Shown in pieces: positions 1 to 8,300 of a DNA stretch of 24,802 nt. The first letter of the stretch is position 1. Each line of letters begins with the position of its first letter. The notes beneath the pieces were generated by a model. The model made no database searches. It was not told the DNA's origin and worked only from the letters and a program-made list of their open reading frames with translations. This stretch comes from a virus. A program made the position numbers and the translations under genes. The DNA lies in the IMG/VR virus record IMGVR_UViG_3300042558_003650, positions 1-24,802 of that record, one strand, 5' to 3'.

Positions 1-1482
1 CTGGATGGCAGCAAGACCGAAGAGCAGCTGTACTCGCTGCTCGACACGGGCTACGCACGCCGCTGCTTCTTCGCCTACAACCGCAGCACGGACAAGCGCA
101 CCGACCTCACCCCCGAGCAGCTCTACGAGATGCGTACCAAGCAGGACTCTCACCAGTTCCTGCAAGACTACGCGGACCATTTGGAGAGCCTGGCTGATGT
201 GCTCAACGCCAACAAGCAACTGGCCATCAGCAAAGACACCTCTCTGCTGCTGAACGAGTACGAACTGCTGTGCAGCAAGCGAGCCAGTGAGCTGCCGGTG
301 CATGACGAGCTCAAGAAGAAGGAAGTGGCTCACCGTCACTTCAAGAGCCTGAAGCTCGCAGGTGCCTACGCTTTCATCGACGGCAGCCCTGAAGTCACCG
401 AGCAGCATCTGTACTACGCCATCAAGTTGGCCGAAGAATCGGGTGCAGCCTTCAACCAGTTGCTGACGCGGGACCGCCCCTACGTCAAGCTGGCCAAGTA
501 CATCGCAGACATCGGCCGCGAAGTGACGCAAGCCGACATGGTCGAAGATCTCCCGTTCTACAAAGGCTCGTCGGCACAGCGTGCTGAGATGATGACCCTG
601 GCTACAGCCTGGGGCTACAAGAACAACATCGTCATCAAGAAGTCGTTCAGCGACGGCATCGAGTTCATGCGCGGTGAGGCCCTCAAGCCCACCAACCTGG
701 ACGAGATGGTGGTGGCTTGGAGCACGGACATCGTCGAAGGCTACAAGCCTGAGCTGGCTCCGTTCGACAAGCTGCACATCCTGACCCAGAAGCAAGGCCT
801 GCACTGGACTACGCACCACCTGACCAACGGCTACCGCAACGAGGACAACGCCATCCCCGGCTTCAACCTCGTGGTGATCGACGTGGACGGTGGAGTGAAC
901 ATCAGCACCGCCAAGCTGTTGCTCAAGGACTACAAGTTCCTGCTCTACACGACCAAGCGGCACACCGACACCGAGCACCGCTTCCGCATCGTCCTGCCCA
1001 TCAACTACGAGTTGAAGCTGGACGCCAAGGACTACCGAGAGCTGATGAACAACATCAAGGACTGGATGCCCTTCGATGTGGACACGGCTACGTTCCAGCG
1101 TGCTCGCAAGTGGCTCAGCCACGATGGGCACTTCGAGTACCAAGACGGCCAAGTGCTGGACGTTCTGCCCTTCATTCCGAAGACCAGCAAGAACGAAGAG
1201 CGCAAGGCACTGCTCGACAGCCAGCAGAACCTCGATGCGCTCGAGCGCTGGGTCATGAACAACATCGGTGACGGCAACCGCAACAACATGCTGCACCGCT
1301 ACGTTCGGATCCTGGTGGACGCTGGCTTTGGCTTCGATGACATCCGAGTCAAGGTCTTTGCCCTGAACGACAAGATCGCAGACAAGCTGAGCGAAGCTGA
1401 GCTTCTGTCCACGGTCATGACGACAGCAGGCCGAGAGCTGATCAAGCGCGGGAGCGCTGGAGCAAGCTCGACTACTCCGTGA
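1..1482 (+). CDS. Helicase-like / AEP-type primase replication protein (N4 gp43-like), 5'-truncated
   Basis: The frame is open from the first base, so this is the C-terminal 493 residues of a longer protein; the ATG at 130 is internal. Three parts are visible (numbering from window base 1). Residues 1-150 resemble the end of a phage helicase/ATPase module (DTGYARRCFF at 15-24, then an SPEVTEQHL helical lid). Residues about 160-216 look like a winged helix. Residues about 285-380 look like an archaeo-eukaryotic-type primase core: motif I VIDVDG (D294, D296), motif II HTDTEHRFRIVLP (321-333), motif III FDVDTATFQRARKW (358-371). The likely role is priming and unwinding in phage DNA replication, together with the downstream ATPase and SSB. 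Assignment to N4 gp43 rests on position and general character. The primase motifs are persuasive; the helicase part is inferred because its Walker motifs lie outside the window. Confidence 0.75.
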   Translation: MDGSKTEEQLYSLLDTGYARRCFFAYNRSTDKRTDLTPEQLYEMRTKQDSHQFLQDYADHLESLADVLNANKQLAISKDTSLLLNEYELLCSKRASELPVHDELKKKEVAHRHFKSLKLAGAYAFIDGSPEVTEQHLYYAIKLAEESGAAFNQLLTRDRPYVKLAKYIADIGREVTQADMVEDLPFYKGSSAQRAEMMTLATAWGYKNNIVIKKSFSDGIEFMRGEALKPTNLDEMVVAWSTDIVEGYKPELAPFDKLHILTQKQGLHWTTHHLTNGYRNEDNAIPGFNLVVIDVDGGVNISTAKLLLKDYKFLLYTTKRHTDTEHRFRIVLPINYELKLDAKDYRELMNNIKDWMPFDVDTATFQRARKWLSHDGHFEYQDGQVLDVLPFIPKTSKNEERKALLDSQQNLDALERWVMNNIGDGNRNNMLHRYVRILVDAGFGFDDIRVKVFALNDKIADKLSEAELLSTVMTTAGRELIKRGSAGASSTTP

Positions 1483-1503
1483 TGGAGTAGGCAGTAAGGG
1501 CTA

Positions 1504-1522
1504 ACCCCTAGAACATAGGGGT
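1504..1522. other. Intercistronic hairpin
   Basis: Perfect 7-bp inverted repeat, ACCCCTA - GAACA - TAGGGGT, 22 bases after the primase stop. No T-run follows, so it is not a convincing intrinsic terminator. It could be an RNA-processing or regulatory stem in the about 100-base gap before the next gene, which otherwise shows no coding potential. Confidence 0.4.
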
Positions 1523-1583
1523 ATCCCAAAACGGTAGAGAAAACGATAGTCCGGCCATTGCAACCAAACCCTCGGGATTGGAC

Positions 1584-2057
1584 ATGATGGCCCTGACTCC
1601 TACCCACCTCCATCTGTTTGTTGAAACCAAGGCACCAACCGGTGCCTGGCAAGCAGAGGCAGCTGCAACCTTTCGGGAAAGAGAATCTCTGATCCAGAAG
1701 GGTTGCTTGCTGCGAACCATGGAAGAAATCCCTTGCCCCAAAGATCGGCTGCTCTACAGCATGCTGACCGATGGGGTATGGGATTCTCTGCCCTGGTCAT
1801 GCTGGGCAAAGGGGTTTCCAGAAGACGCATCACCAGAGCTGCAAGCTCTGAGAGAAACCTGGAACACCGAGGGATTCGGTGACAACTATCTCACCGTCCA
1901 AGAGCTGATGGAAAAGTACATCGAGCTCGGCACAGACCACAGGCCAGAAGCCCAGGTGCTGAAGCTGAGACTCGCTGACCTTATCTACACCCTGACTGCC
2001 ACACTGAAGAAAGCCACTCCTGCGGATGAGCGCAGAGTAGTGTTCTGGTTTCAGTAG
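1584..2057 (+). CDS. Conserved phage hypothetical protein (157 aa)
   Basis: Function unknown. I prefer the ATG at 1584, with GGGA about 6 bases upstream, over the in-frame TTG at 1578. The middle of the protein (KDRLLYSMLTDGVW ... GFPEDASPEL ... YLTVQELMEKY) follows a pattern I associate with a widespread uncharacterised phage family: a charged 'DR-x-LF/LY-x-LxxV' segment, then 'GLP/GFP-x-D-xS', then 'WLTL/YLTV-x-EL'. No signal peptide or membrane segment is seen. It sits alone between the replication protein and a strong terminator, so it probably ends that transcription unit. It has more rare-looking codons and lower GC than its neighbours, which may indicate a separately acquired gene. Confidence 0.65.
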   Translation: MMALTPTHLHLFVETKAPTGAWQAEAAATFRERESLIQKGCLLRTMEEIPCPKDRLLYSMLTDGVWDSLPWSCWAKGFPEDASPELQALRETWNTEGFGDNYLTVQELMEKYIELGTDHRPEAQVLKLRLADLIYTLTATLKKATPADERRVVFWFQ

Positions 2058-2067
2058 CTACATCAAA

Positions 2068-2088
2068 CAGGTGCCCTCCGGGCACTTG
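2068..2088. other. Hairpin with 3-base loop, N4-vRNAP-promoter-like geometry
   Basis: CAGGTGCCC - TCC - GGGCACTTG, a 9-bp stem with one G-T pair. On the minus strand the loop reads GGA. N4 vRNAP recognises single-stranded hairpins with 5-7 bp stems and 3-base loops; the N4 P2 loop is GGA as I recall it. If this were such a promoter with the minus strand as template, transcription would run rightward from about 2089. A terminator starts 12 bases later, so a first-stem or attenuator role is equally likely. Confidence 0.3.
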
Positions 2089-2100
2089 GTGATCACGTGC

Positions 2101-2125
2101 AAAGCCACCTTCGGGTGGCTTTTTC
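2101..2125. terminator. Intrinsic terminator with UUCG loop
   Basis: AAAGCCACC - TTCG - GGTGGCTTT followed by TTC: 9-bp stem, stable UUCG tetraloop and T-run on the plus strand. The A-run before the stem could let it work in both directions. It ends the unit containing the 1584-2057 gene and separates it from the ATPase. Confidence 0.85.
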
Positions 2126-2156
2126 TTTGGTCACTACAACTTCATCGAGACCATCA

Positions 2157-2888
2157 ATGAGTCAAACCACAGTCAACGACAAGCTCGTCCTGATCGGCGG
2201 CAAGTCGGCAGTGGGCAAGTCTGCGTCCCTCATGGGACTGCAGAAGCCCGAAGGTGTGATGTATTTGAACTGCGAAGCCGGCAAGAAGCTGCCATTTCGC
2301 TCCAAGTTCAAAGAGCTCACCGTCACGGATCCCATGCAGATCTACGAGGCCTTCGAGGTCGCGGAGACGATGCCCGAGATCCACACCATCGTCATCGACA
2401 CGCTGACGTACCTGCTGGAGATGTACGAGTCGATGTACGTGCTCAACTCGGCCAACACCATGCAAGCCTGGGGCCAGTTCGCCCAGTACTTCAAGGTGCT
2501 GATGCAGCAGCACGTGGCCAAGAGCACCAAGAACGTGATCTTCCTGGCTCACGTGGCCGACAAGCTGAACGAGAACGAGATGGTCATGGAGACCTCTGTT
2601 CCCGTGAAGGGCTCGCTCAAGAGCAACGGCATCGAGAGTTACTTCTCGACGGTGTTGAGCGCCCGCAAGGTGCCGCTCAAAGCCCTGAAGGAGATGAAGA
2701 ATCCCCTTCTGGTGATCACACCCGAAGAAGAAGCGCTGGGTTTCAAGTACGTGTTCCAAACTCGGCTGACCAAGGAAACGGTCAACGAGCGCATGCGCGG
2801 GCCTCTCGGCCTTTGGGCTGCCAACGAGATCTACATCGACAACAACATGCAGCATGTCATCGACAGGCTGAACCAGTACTACGACTGA
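2157..2888 (+). CDS. RecA/Sak4-like P-loop ATPase (N4 gp44-like)
   Basis: A 243-residue P-loop NTPase. Walker A is GKSAVGKS at about residues 15-22; a Walker B-like strand IVIDT carries D81. The compact single-domain layout and 'nucleotide-binding protein next to SSB' position match the phage RecA-like/Sak4 or AAA_24 group, which acts in recombination or replication of phage DNA. ATG 2157 is chosen because the P-loop starts shortly after it and the upstream extension back to 2097 would be read from inside the terminator. The Shine-Dalgarno is weak (GAGA about 6 bases upstream). N4 gp44 is a core gene at this position. Whether it promotes annealing, loads SSB or acts as a helicase accessory cannot be told from sequence alone. 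Confidence 0.8.
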   Translation: MSQTTVNDKLVLIGGKSAVGKSASLMGLQKPEGVMYLNCEAGKKLPFRSKFKELTVTDPMQIYEAFEVAETMPEIHTIVIDTLTYLLEMYESMYVLNSANTMQAWGQFAQYFKVLMQQHVAKSTKNVIFLAHVADKLNENEMVMETSVPVKGSLKSNGIESYFSTVLSARKVPLKALKEMKNPLLVITPEEEALGFKYVFQTRLTKETVNERMRGPLGLWAANEIYIDNNMQHVIDRLNQYYD

Positions 2889-2926
2889 GATTCATAAACC
2901 CTGCTAGAGATACTCTCCAAGCAGGG
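2885..2926 (+). promoter_or_regulatory. Nested hairpin and possible sigma70-like promoter upstream of SSB
   Basis: CCCTGCT (2899-2905) pairs with AGCAGGG (2920-2926). Inside, AGAG-ATA-CTCT forms a second small stem that contains AGATACTCT (2908-2916), a 9-mer repeated in the late region. The same stretch can be read as a weak sigma70 promoter: CTGAGA (2885-2890), an 18-base spacer and GATACT (2909-2914), giving a leader of about 60 bases before the SSB start. The stem is seen directly; the promoter reading is inference. Confidence 0.4.
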
Positions 2927-2963
2927 AATATGAAATACAGTTACCTCCCTTCACCCAAATCCC

Positions 2964-2975
2964 CTCTCCAAGGAA
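2964..2975 (+). promoter_or_regulatory. Ribosome-binding block of SSB, shared with capsid gene
   Basis: CTCTCCAAGGAA ends 6 bases before ATG 2982 and contains a good Shine-Dalgarno (AAGGAA). The identical 12-mer precedes the major capsid gene (23986-23975, minus). This fixes the SSB start and marks both genes as probably highly translated. Confidence 0.6.
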
Positions 2976-2981
2976 ATCATC

Positions 2982-3725
2982 ATGAGCTTGCTCAAGAACC
3001 TCGCATCCGACCAATCCATCGCCAACGAGAAAGACACCCTCGGCGGCAGCCGTGTCCTGGACACCGGCCTGCACATGCTGAACATCACCCTGGCCTACGT
3101 CACCGTCGCCGCCAGCGGTGCCCTCGGCTTGGTGCTGGGCGCCAAGACCAGCTCCGGCCAGGAGTACCGTGAAACCCTGTGGATGTCCTCGGGCACCGCC
3201 AAGGGCGCCAAGAACTACTACGAGAAGGACGGCGAGAAGATCTACCTGCCGGGATACCTCGTGGCCAACAGCCTGGCCCTGCTGACCGTGGGCAAGGAGA
3301 TCAGCGAACTGGACACCGAAGAGAAGGTTGTCGGCGTCTACAACGCAGAAGCCAAGCAGGAAGTGCCCACCAAGGTCAACATGATCATGGACCTGCTGGG
3401 CCAGCAGATCCTGGCCGGCATCGTCAAGCAGACGGTGGACAGGACCAAGAAGAACGAGGCGACCGGCGCCTACGAGGCCACGGGCGAGACCCGTGACGAG
3501 AACGTCATCGACAAGCTGTTCCGTGCCAAGGACCGCATGACGACCGCCGAGATCCGTGCGCAAGCCGAGACGGCCACGTTTGCCGACACCTGGGCCGAGA
3601 AGAACACGGGCGTGACCCGCAACCGTGCCAAGGGTGCCGCAGCCGCTGGCAAGCCGGGTGCTCCTCGCCTGAACGGTGCTGCAGCCGCAGCCGGCGCCCC
3701 CAAGAGCAAGAGCCTGTTCGGCTGA
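2982..3725 (+). CDS. ssb: N4-type single-stranded DNA-binding protein
   Basis: A 247-residue protein recognised as an N4 gp45-like SSB mainly from size, position after the P-loop ATPase and overall character: a compact N-terminal core (about 1-190) rich in beta-type segments, then a basic Ala/Gly/Pro/Lys-rich tail ending KSKSLFG. N4 SSB is unrelated in sequence to bacterial OB-fold SSBs; it coats phage DNA during replication and activates host sigma70 RNAP at late promoters through its C-terminal region. The start is set by AAGGAA 7 bases upstream. The gene follows a nested hairpin that could allow autoregulation and is followed by another stem-loop (3734-3756). The C-terminal SLFG is repeated at the end of the 4716-5081 product, which suggests a shared docking tail. 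Confidence 0.75.
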   Translation: MSLLKNLASDQSIANEKDTLGGSRVLDTGLHMLNITLAYVTVAASGALGLVLGAKTSSGQEYRETLWMSSGTAKGAKNYYEKDGEKIYLPGYLVANSLALLTVGKEISELDTEEKVVGVYNAEAKQEVPTKVNMIMDLLGQQILAGIVKQTVDRTKKNEATGAYEATGETRDENVIDKLFRAKDRMTTAEIRAQAETATFADTWAEKNTGVTRNRAKGAAAAGKPGAPRLNGAAAAAGAPKSKSLFG

Positions 3726-3733
3726 TGCCCTGA

Positions 3734-3756
3734 CCAGCTCTCTTCAAAAGAGCTGG
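3734..3756 (+). other. Stem-loop after SSB, weak terminator or attenuator
   Basis: CCAGCTCT - CTTCAAA - AGAGCTGG, 8-bp stem and 7-base loop, nine bases after the SSB stop. Only GTTTCCC follows, so termination would be partial. It may protect the SSB mRNA or lower expression of the downstream genes. Confidence 0.45.
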
Positions 3757-3781
3757 GTTTCCCTTCCTCACGAAAGATCTC

Positions 3782-4111
3782 ATGGATCAAGCCAAGCCCG
3801 CCCAACCCCAGGAAGAACTCCTGGAGATCACCGACATCGACACCTTCGTCCGTCACCTGACGGCCTGGCATGCCAGCAAGATCGCCTTGCTGCGCCACAT
3901 GGTCGACATGCCTGAAGGCACCGAGTTCTCGGTCGAAGACGGTCCCCAGACCGTCTTGACCGGTGAAGTCCGTGTCGCCTTCCAGACCGGCATCCGCCTG
4001 GCCATCAGCGAGCTCGAGAACCTGCCTTTCGAGGCCATGGTTTCCATCGACGAAGCTGACGCTCCTGGTGAAGTCGCTGCAGCTGTCACGGGCACTGCCC
4101 TGGTGAACTGA
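3782..4111 (+). CDS. Hypothetical protein between SSB and resolvase (109 aa)
   Basis: Function not recognised. The protein is acidic and soluble with no membrane segment. The layout 'TAWHASKIALLRHMVDMPEG ... LTGEVRVAFQTGIRLAISELENLPFEA' recalls small conserved phage proteins with a helix, a short beta region and a 'LPF' ending, often found near recombination genes. Its TGA overlaps the ATG of the RuvC-like gene by one base, so the two are translationally coupled and probably act in the same process. The start ATG 3782 has only a weak purine-rich upstream stretch. Confidence 0.75.
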   Translation: MDQAKPAQPQEELLEITDIDTFVRHLTAWHASKIALLRHMVDMPEGTEFSVEDGPQTVLTGEVRVAFQTGIRLAISELENLPFEAMVSIDEADAPGEVAAAVTGTALVN

Positions 4112-4731
4112 TGCTGCTCGACCGGCCTTTGCGTGTCGTGGGCTTCGATCCCAGTCTTCGGAACTGGGGTGTTGCCCATGGCACGTTTACCGGTGAGTCG
4201 CTGCAGATCGAATCAGTGGCGCTTGCTCAACCTGTTTTGCCTACAGGCAAACAAGTGAGGCAAAACTCACTGGATCTGGCTGCAGCAGAGTGGCTCTACC
4301 GGTACGCCATGGTTTCAGTAGTAGACGCTGATGCTGTCTTTGTGGAAGTTCCACAAGGATCGCAAAGCGCTCGTGCTTCTGCAGCCTACGGGGTAGTCGC
4401 CGGAGTTCTTGGCAGTCTCAGGGCCAACAGCATTCCCTTTTTTGAGCTCACGCCCACTGAAGTCAAGCTGGCTACTGGACTGACCAAGAACGCCACCAAA
4501 GAGCAGATGATCACCTGGGCAATGGCCCAGCACCCCAACAACAACTGGCCCCGCTACGTTCGAGGCGGAGAAACCAAGGTGTCTGAGTCCAAGGCAGAGC
4601 ACATGGCAGATGCAGTCGCTGCCATTCATGCCGGCCTGAACCTCACCAGCTTCAAGCAAATGTTGAAGCTGTCCTTTCCCCCTGCCCTTCCAAACCAAAC
4701 CAAAGAAAGCATCCTATGCTCATCACCCTGA
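4111..4731 (+). CDS. RuvC-like Holliday-junction resolvase / RNase H-fold nuclease
   Basis: 206 residues with the RuvC acidic pattern: VVGFDPSLRNWGVA places D13 on the first strand, AVFVEVPQG gives E79, and KAEHMADAVAA supplies H164 and D167 on the last helix. These match the four catalytic positions of RuvC-family resolvases. It probably cleaves branched replication or recombination intermediates before packaging. The gene begins at the ATG overlapping the previous stop (TGATG) and ends 16 bases inside the next gene. The middle segment with K149-type region is typical of the fold. RuvC-type genes are common in phages that have Sak4-like ATPases. Confidence 0.85.
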   Translation: MLLDRPLRVVGFDPSLRNWGVAHGTFTGESLQIESVALAQPVLPTGKQVRQNSLDLAAAEWLYRYAMVSVVDADAVFVEVPQGSQSARASAAYGVVAGVLGSLRANSIPFFELTPTEVKLATGLTKNATKEQMITWAMAQHPNNNWPRYVRGGETKVSESKAEHMADAVAAIHAGLNLTSFKQMLKLSFPPALPNQTKESILCSSP

Positions 4732-5081
4732 AACAAGCCGAGATCGAACAAGCCCTCAAGCAGTTCATCGCTTCGCGTGGCATCGCCGTCGCCGGCAAGA
4801 CCATCACCATCGAGTTCACCTCGGGCCGCAAGAACAACGGTCTGTCGGCTGAAGTCGACATCGAAGGCGACGAGCCTGCTGCTGCTGCCATCGGCACCGT
4901 CACTGGCCCGATCACCACTGGCCTGGTGCTCCCAAGCACCGCTCCCCTGAGCCTGGTCATCGGCAGCGGTTCTGCCGGTGTCGTGGAAGCCAGCTCGGCA
5001 GTCGAGCCGGTGGCCGCTGCTGAGCCCGTGGCTGAAGCCGCAGCGCCTGCGCCTGCTGTCAGCAGCCTCTTCGGCGGCTGA
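4716..5081 (+). CDS. Small protein with SLFGG tail, partner of SSB? (121 aa)
   Basis: Function unknown. Residues 1-50 form a compact alpha/beta segment (MLITLKQAEIEQALKQFIAS, then a beta-rich TITIEFTSGRKNNGLSAEVDI), a layout I recall in short phage proteins near recombination genes. Residues about 55-110 are an Ala/Val/Pro/Glu-rich flexible linker. The last residues, VSSLFGG, nearly match the SSB end KSKSLFG. It overlaps the resolvase by 16 bases and shares TGATG with the following membrane-protein gene, so translation is coupled. A role as an SSB mimic or competitor for the same partner is inference. Confidence 0.7.
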   Translation: MLITLKQAEIEQALKQFIASRGIAVAGKTITIEFTSGRKNNGLSAEVDIEGDEPAAAAIGTVTGPITTGLVLPSTAPLSLVIGSGSAGVVEASSAVEPVAAAEPVAEAAAPAPAVSSLFGG

Positions 5082-5317
5082 TGTCAGGGCGCATCGTGCT
5101 GCAAGGACTGGCAGCCTTGCTAGTCCTTGCAACGGTGGTGGGGACGTTCTACTTCTTCGCCATCGCCTTGGCTGCCATCGGCGCAGTGATCGGGGTTGCC
5201 ATCCTCGGCATCCTGGCCATCTGGGCTGTGTACTCAGTCTTGAAAGACCACCTGCTGTTCAAGTACCACAGGTGGCGAGCCCGACGCCAGCATCAAAAGC
5301 AAGCCAAGAAGGCTTGA
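5081..5317 (+). CDS. Small two-helix membrane protein (78 aa)
   Basis: Residues about 7-27 and 30-52 are strongly hydrophobic and could form two closely spaced transmembrane helices. The C-terminal 25 residues are very basic (HRWRARRQHQKQAKKA), as expected for a cytoplasmic tail. Size and charge are holin-like, but it lies at the end of the replication block, not beside lysis genes, so a membrane anchor or inhibitor of host functions is also possible. The ATG overlaps the previous stop, and a strong terminator follows 15 bases downstream, so this is the last gene of the operon. Confidence 0.7.
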   Translation: MSGRIVLQGLAALLVLATVVGTFYFFAIALAAIGAVIGVAILGILAIWAVYSVLKDHLLFKYHRWRARRQHQKQAKKA

Positions 5318-5331
5318 CTCGACTGCAAGGC

Positions 5332-5359
5332 AAAACCCCCAGAGTGATCTGGGGGTTTT
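5332..5359. terminator. Bidirectional terminator between convergent operons
   Basis: AAAACCCCCAGA - GTGA - TCTGGGGGTTTT, a perfect 12-bp stem with a GNRA-type tetraloop, flanked by T-runs in both directions. It sits between the 5081-5317 gene (plus) and the end of the vRNAP gene (minus), so it stops both middle and late transcripts. Confidence 0.95.
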
Positions 5360-5371
5360 CCTTTGAGGTCT

Positions 5372-8300
5372 TTACTTCAGCAACGACATCGTTGCGTTCA
5401 CCAAAGGCAGCTCTGCAGGAGCGCCCACGATTCCCAGCGGGCCTGGGGTAATCGCCGGTAGCCCAAACCGGTACAGTATTGAGCTTTCCGTCACCAAGTC
5501 CATCCGGCCAAAGTACTCATGCAGCGCAGCAGCCATCAGCACTTGAGCAGGGCGCTCTTTACCCAGCTTCAGAAGCACTCGCTGGATGTAGAGGAAGTAC
5601 TTGGTGAACATGGTGATACCCATGTCGTCCAAGTACTGCAAGCCACGGTGCATCGGAATGTCGTAGTTCACAAACGTCTCTGAAGCACGCTGGATTGCCT
5701 GCGCCTTGTCTATCGGGTTTTTCTCCCGAGTCGTCAAGTGCATGTAGATCGAGTAACGGCCCACAAAGTCTGACAGCTGAGTGATTCGGCTGAGCGCCTG
5801 GTAAGCCGGCGTGTCGTGGGTCATGTAGATCCACTTGCCTGCTTCCCGCACTTTCGGGTTCAGCTTGCTGGTGAGTGTGCCCAGCTTGGTTTCAAGCGCA
5901 GCCTTGTACGAGTAGATGTCGTCATCGTCGGCAACGTCTTCCACAATGCTGGGCATCAAGCCAGCGTCGATCAGCTCACGCACAGGGTTGCGAAGCAGAG
6001 AATCTTCCAACATCGCAATGCGAGCTTGGATCTCGTCTTCATCCCCACGGGTGTAGCCGCTCTCCAGCTTCAAGCGCAGCTGAGCCAGCTCAGCACGATC
6101 CACACGGTAGTCAGTAGCTCCTTTGATCGCCACACGAGCGTAGTGAGCTTGCTCCCACGGCATGATCCCGTAGATCAGCAGCAGAGACACGTTGGACTTC
6201 AAGTTGCCCACCAGAGTCTGGATACCTCGAACAACGATGGTGTCCTTGATCTCTCGCACAATCTCTTGAGAGCCTCGCTCAACCTGGCGCAGTCGAGTAC
6301 CGGCAGTGCGAGCAAACACCTGAGCTTCTTTGTCGCCCATCTTGCGCAAAGACTTGGCGTAGGTGTAGAACGCTCCTTCGGTGAACGACACAAAGAGCTC
6401 TTCCAGTTTGTTCATGCGGTCTTGATCGCGCATCTCCAAACCAAGACGAGCAGCATGCCGTTGAGCAGCTCGCTTGTCGAAAGGCTTGGTCACGCTGACC
6501 TTACGGTAGCCAAAGGTCACGTCCAGAAGATCTTGCGGCACAAACATGCCCGAGTCGCCCCACACAGAACGAATGGTGGCCTGGGTGCTGTCAGGCAGCA
6601 GCCGGTACATCTCTCGCAGCTCAGGGTCTTCGCTGTCATGCGAGATCTGAACAAAAGACTTCGGACGCTTCGAGTACTCGTCGCGGTACACCTGCTTCAG
6701 CGCTTTGATCACTTCCCGGTTGTGAGTGACCGAGTTCTCTTTGTCGTAGATGCTGCCTGCCATGGCACCCAGCACATCGTCAAAGCGGGAGTTCCGCTGC
6801 AGCAGCTTGTCCTTGACCTTTTCTTCCATCAGGTAGCGCCAGGACACCACTTCGCCCCGCTCGTTGAGCACAGGGCTCATGAAGCGGTTTTTGCTCATCC
6901 TGGGGTCAAACCTCGGCTGGGGGTTGAACAACGCCATGGAGGCCTGTTTCCGGGCTTCCGTGATGGCCCCTGCTTGCTCCGTGTTCTCCACGCCTTCGTC
7001 AAAGGCGTTGCTCATGCCGCCATAGCGCACCGAGCCTTTGGCTGCCATGCCCGTCAGCGACAGGCTGGCCGTGACGTAAGGCATGTGCCCACCGTCTTTC
7101 AGCGAGAAGATCTGCGCTTCGGTCTCAGCAGGATCGTTTGGATCCTTGCGCAGCTTCGGGCCTTCTTCGTAGCCGCTCTCCTTGAAGTAGGCAATCTCTT
7201 CAGGCGAGCGAGCCACCACCAGGGCCACGTGCGGGCTGTAGATCTCCGAGGTGTAGCCCTTCATCTGCAGTGCTTCGCTGCCCGAGAAAAGTCGAGCCTT
7301 CGACTCGTTCTCCAGGCGACGGTGCATCCGCAGCGTCATCTCGACACCGTTGGCTTCAGCACCACGGGACATTTCAGCCCGCAGCACATCCTTGGCCCAA
7401 AGCATCTGGACGCCGTCTGCGTACTCAAGTGCGTACAACGAAGCCAGCTCGTCGATCAGCCGCTCAGCTTTGGCAGCATCGACAGGGGCGATGTCTTTGG
7501 CTTTGGGCGTGCCGTAGAGCCGAGCAATGTTGCCAGCGTTCATCATGCCCATGGCACTGACCTGACGCCCCGTCATCTTGAAGTAGCCCAGCGCCTTGGC
7601 CTGGTAGGTGTAGTAGTGGATGTATGGAGCAAGCTCAGGCTGTGAAGCCAGGGCACCAATCCGAGCCTTGACTGCAGCCTCACGTTCAGTCTCGCTTTCC
7701 ACCAGCTCTTGCAGCTTGGCCATGTCCAGAGGCGTGCCGCTCACCGTGGTCGACTCCAGCAGCACGTGCATGCCACTGCGCAGGAACACCCCAGTCACAG
7801 CAGAGCGTTGACCGTCAGTCAGGTTCTCACCTTCGTTGATGTAGGACTTGAGCACAGCTTTGCCCACATCACCAATGATGTCCTGGCGACGCTTCTCCAG
7901 ATCCTTGAGCTGACGCAGCAAGAACTGGAAGAGTTCCGAAGGTCCACGCAGCGAGTTCATCAAACCAGCTGCAATGCCTTGACGCTCCTTGAGTGCCGAG
8001 TCACGCAAGGCAAACATGGCGTCGATCACCTGGTTGGCTTGTTCCTTCAGCACGATCCCAGCCGTGGTGCCAGCCAACTGCACCACACCAAACCGGCTGT
8101 TTTTCACCAGGTCAGACTCGACCACTTTCAGCGCACCGGTCTTCAGAGCGTCGGCACCTTTGTTCATGGTGTCCGACACGGAAGAGAACATGCTTGGCCC
8201 CGTAGCACGAGCCAGGCGGGCACGCTTCTTTGCTTCCATGGAAGCAAGTTGCCCCGCCAGCTTGCCCAAGCGGGTGTTCATGTTCTCGCCTGCCACCGTA

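Noticed and set aside
130-1482. Starting the primase gene at ATG 130
   Set aside because: The frame is open and conserved-looking from base 1, so the gene begins upstream of the window.
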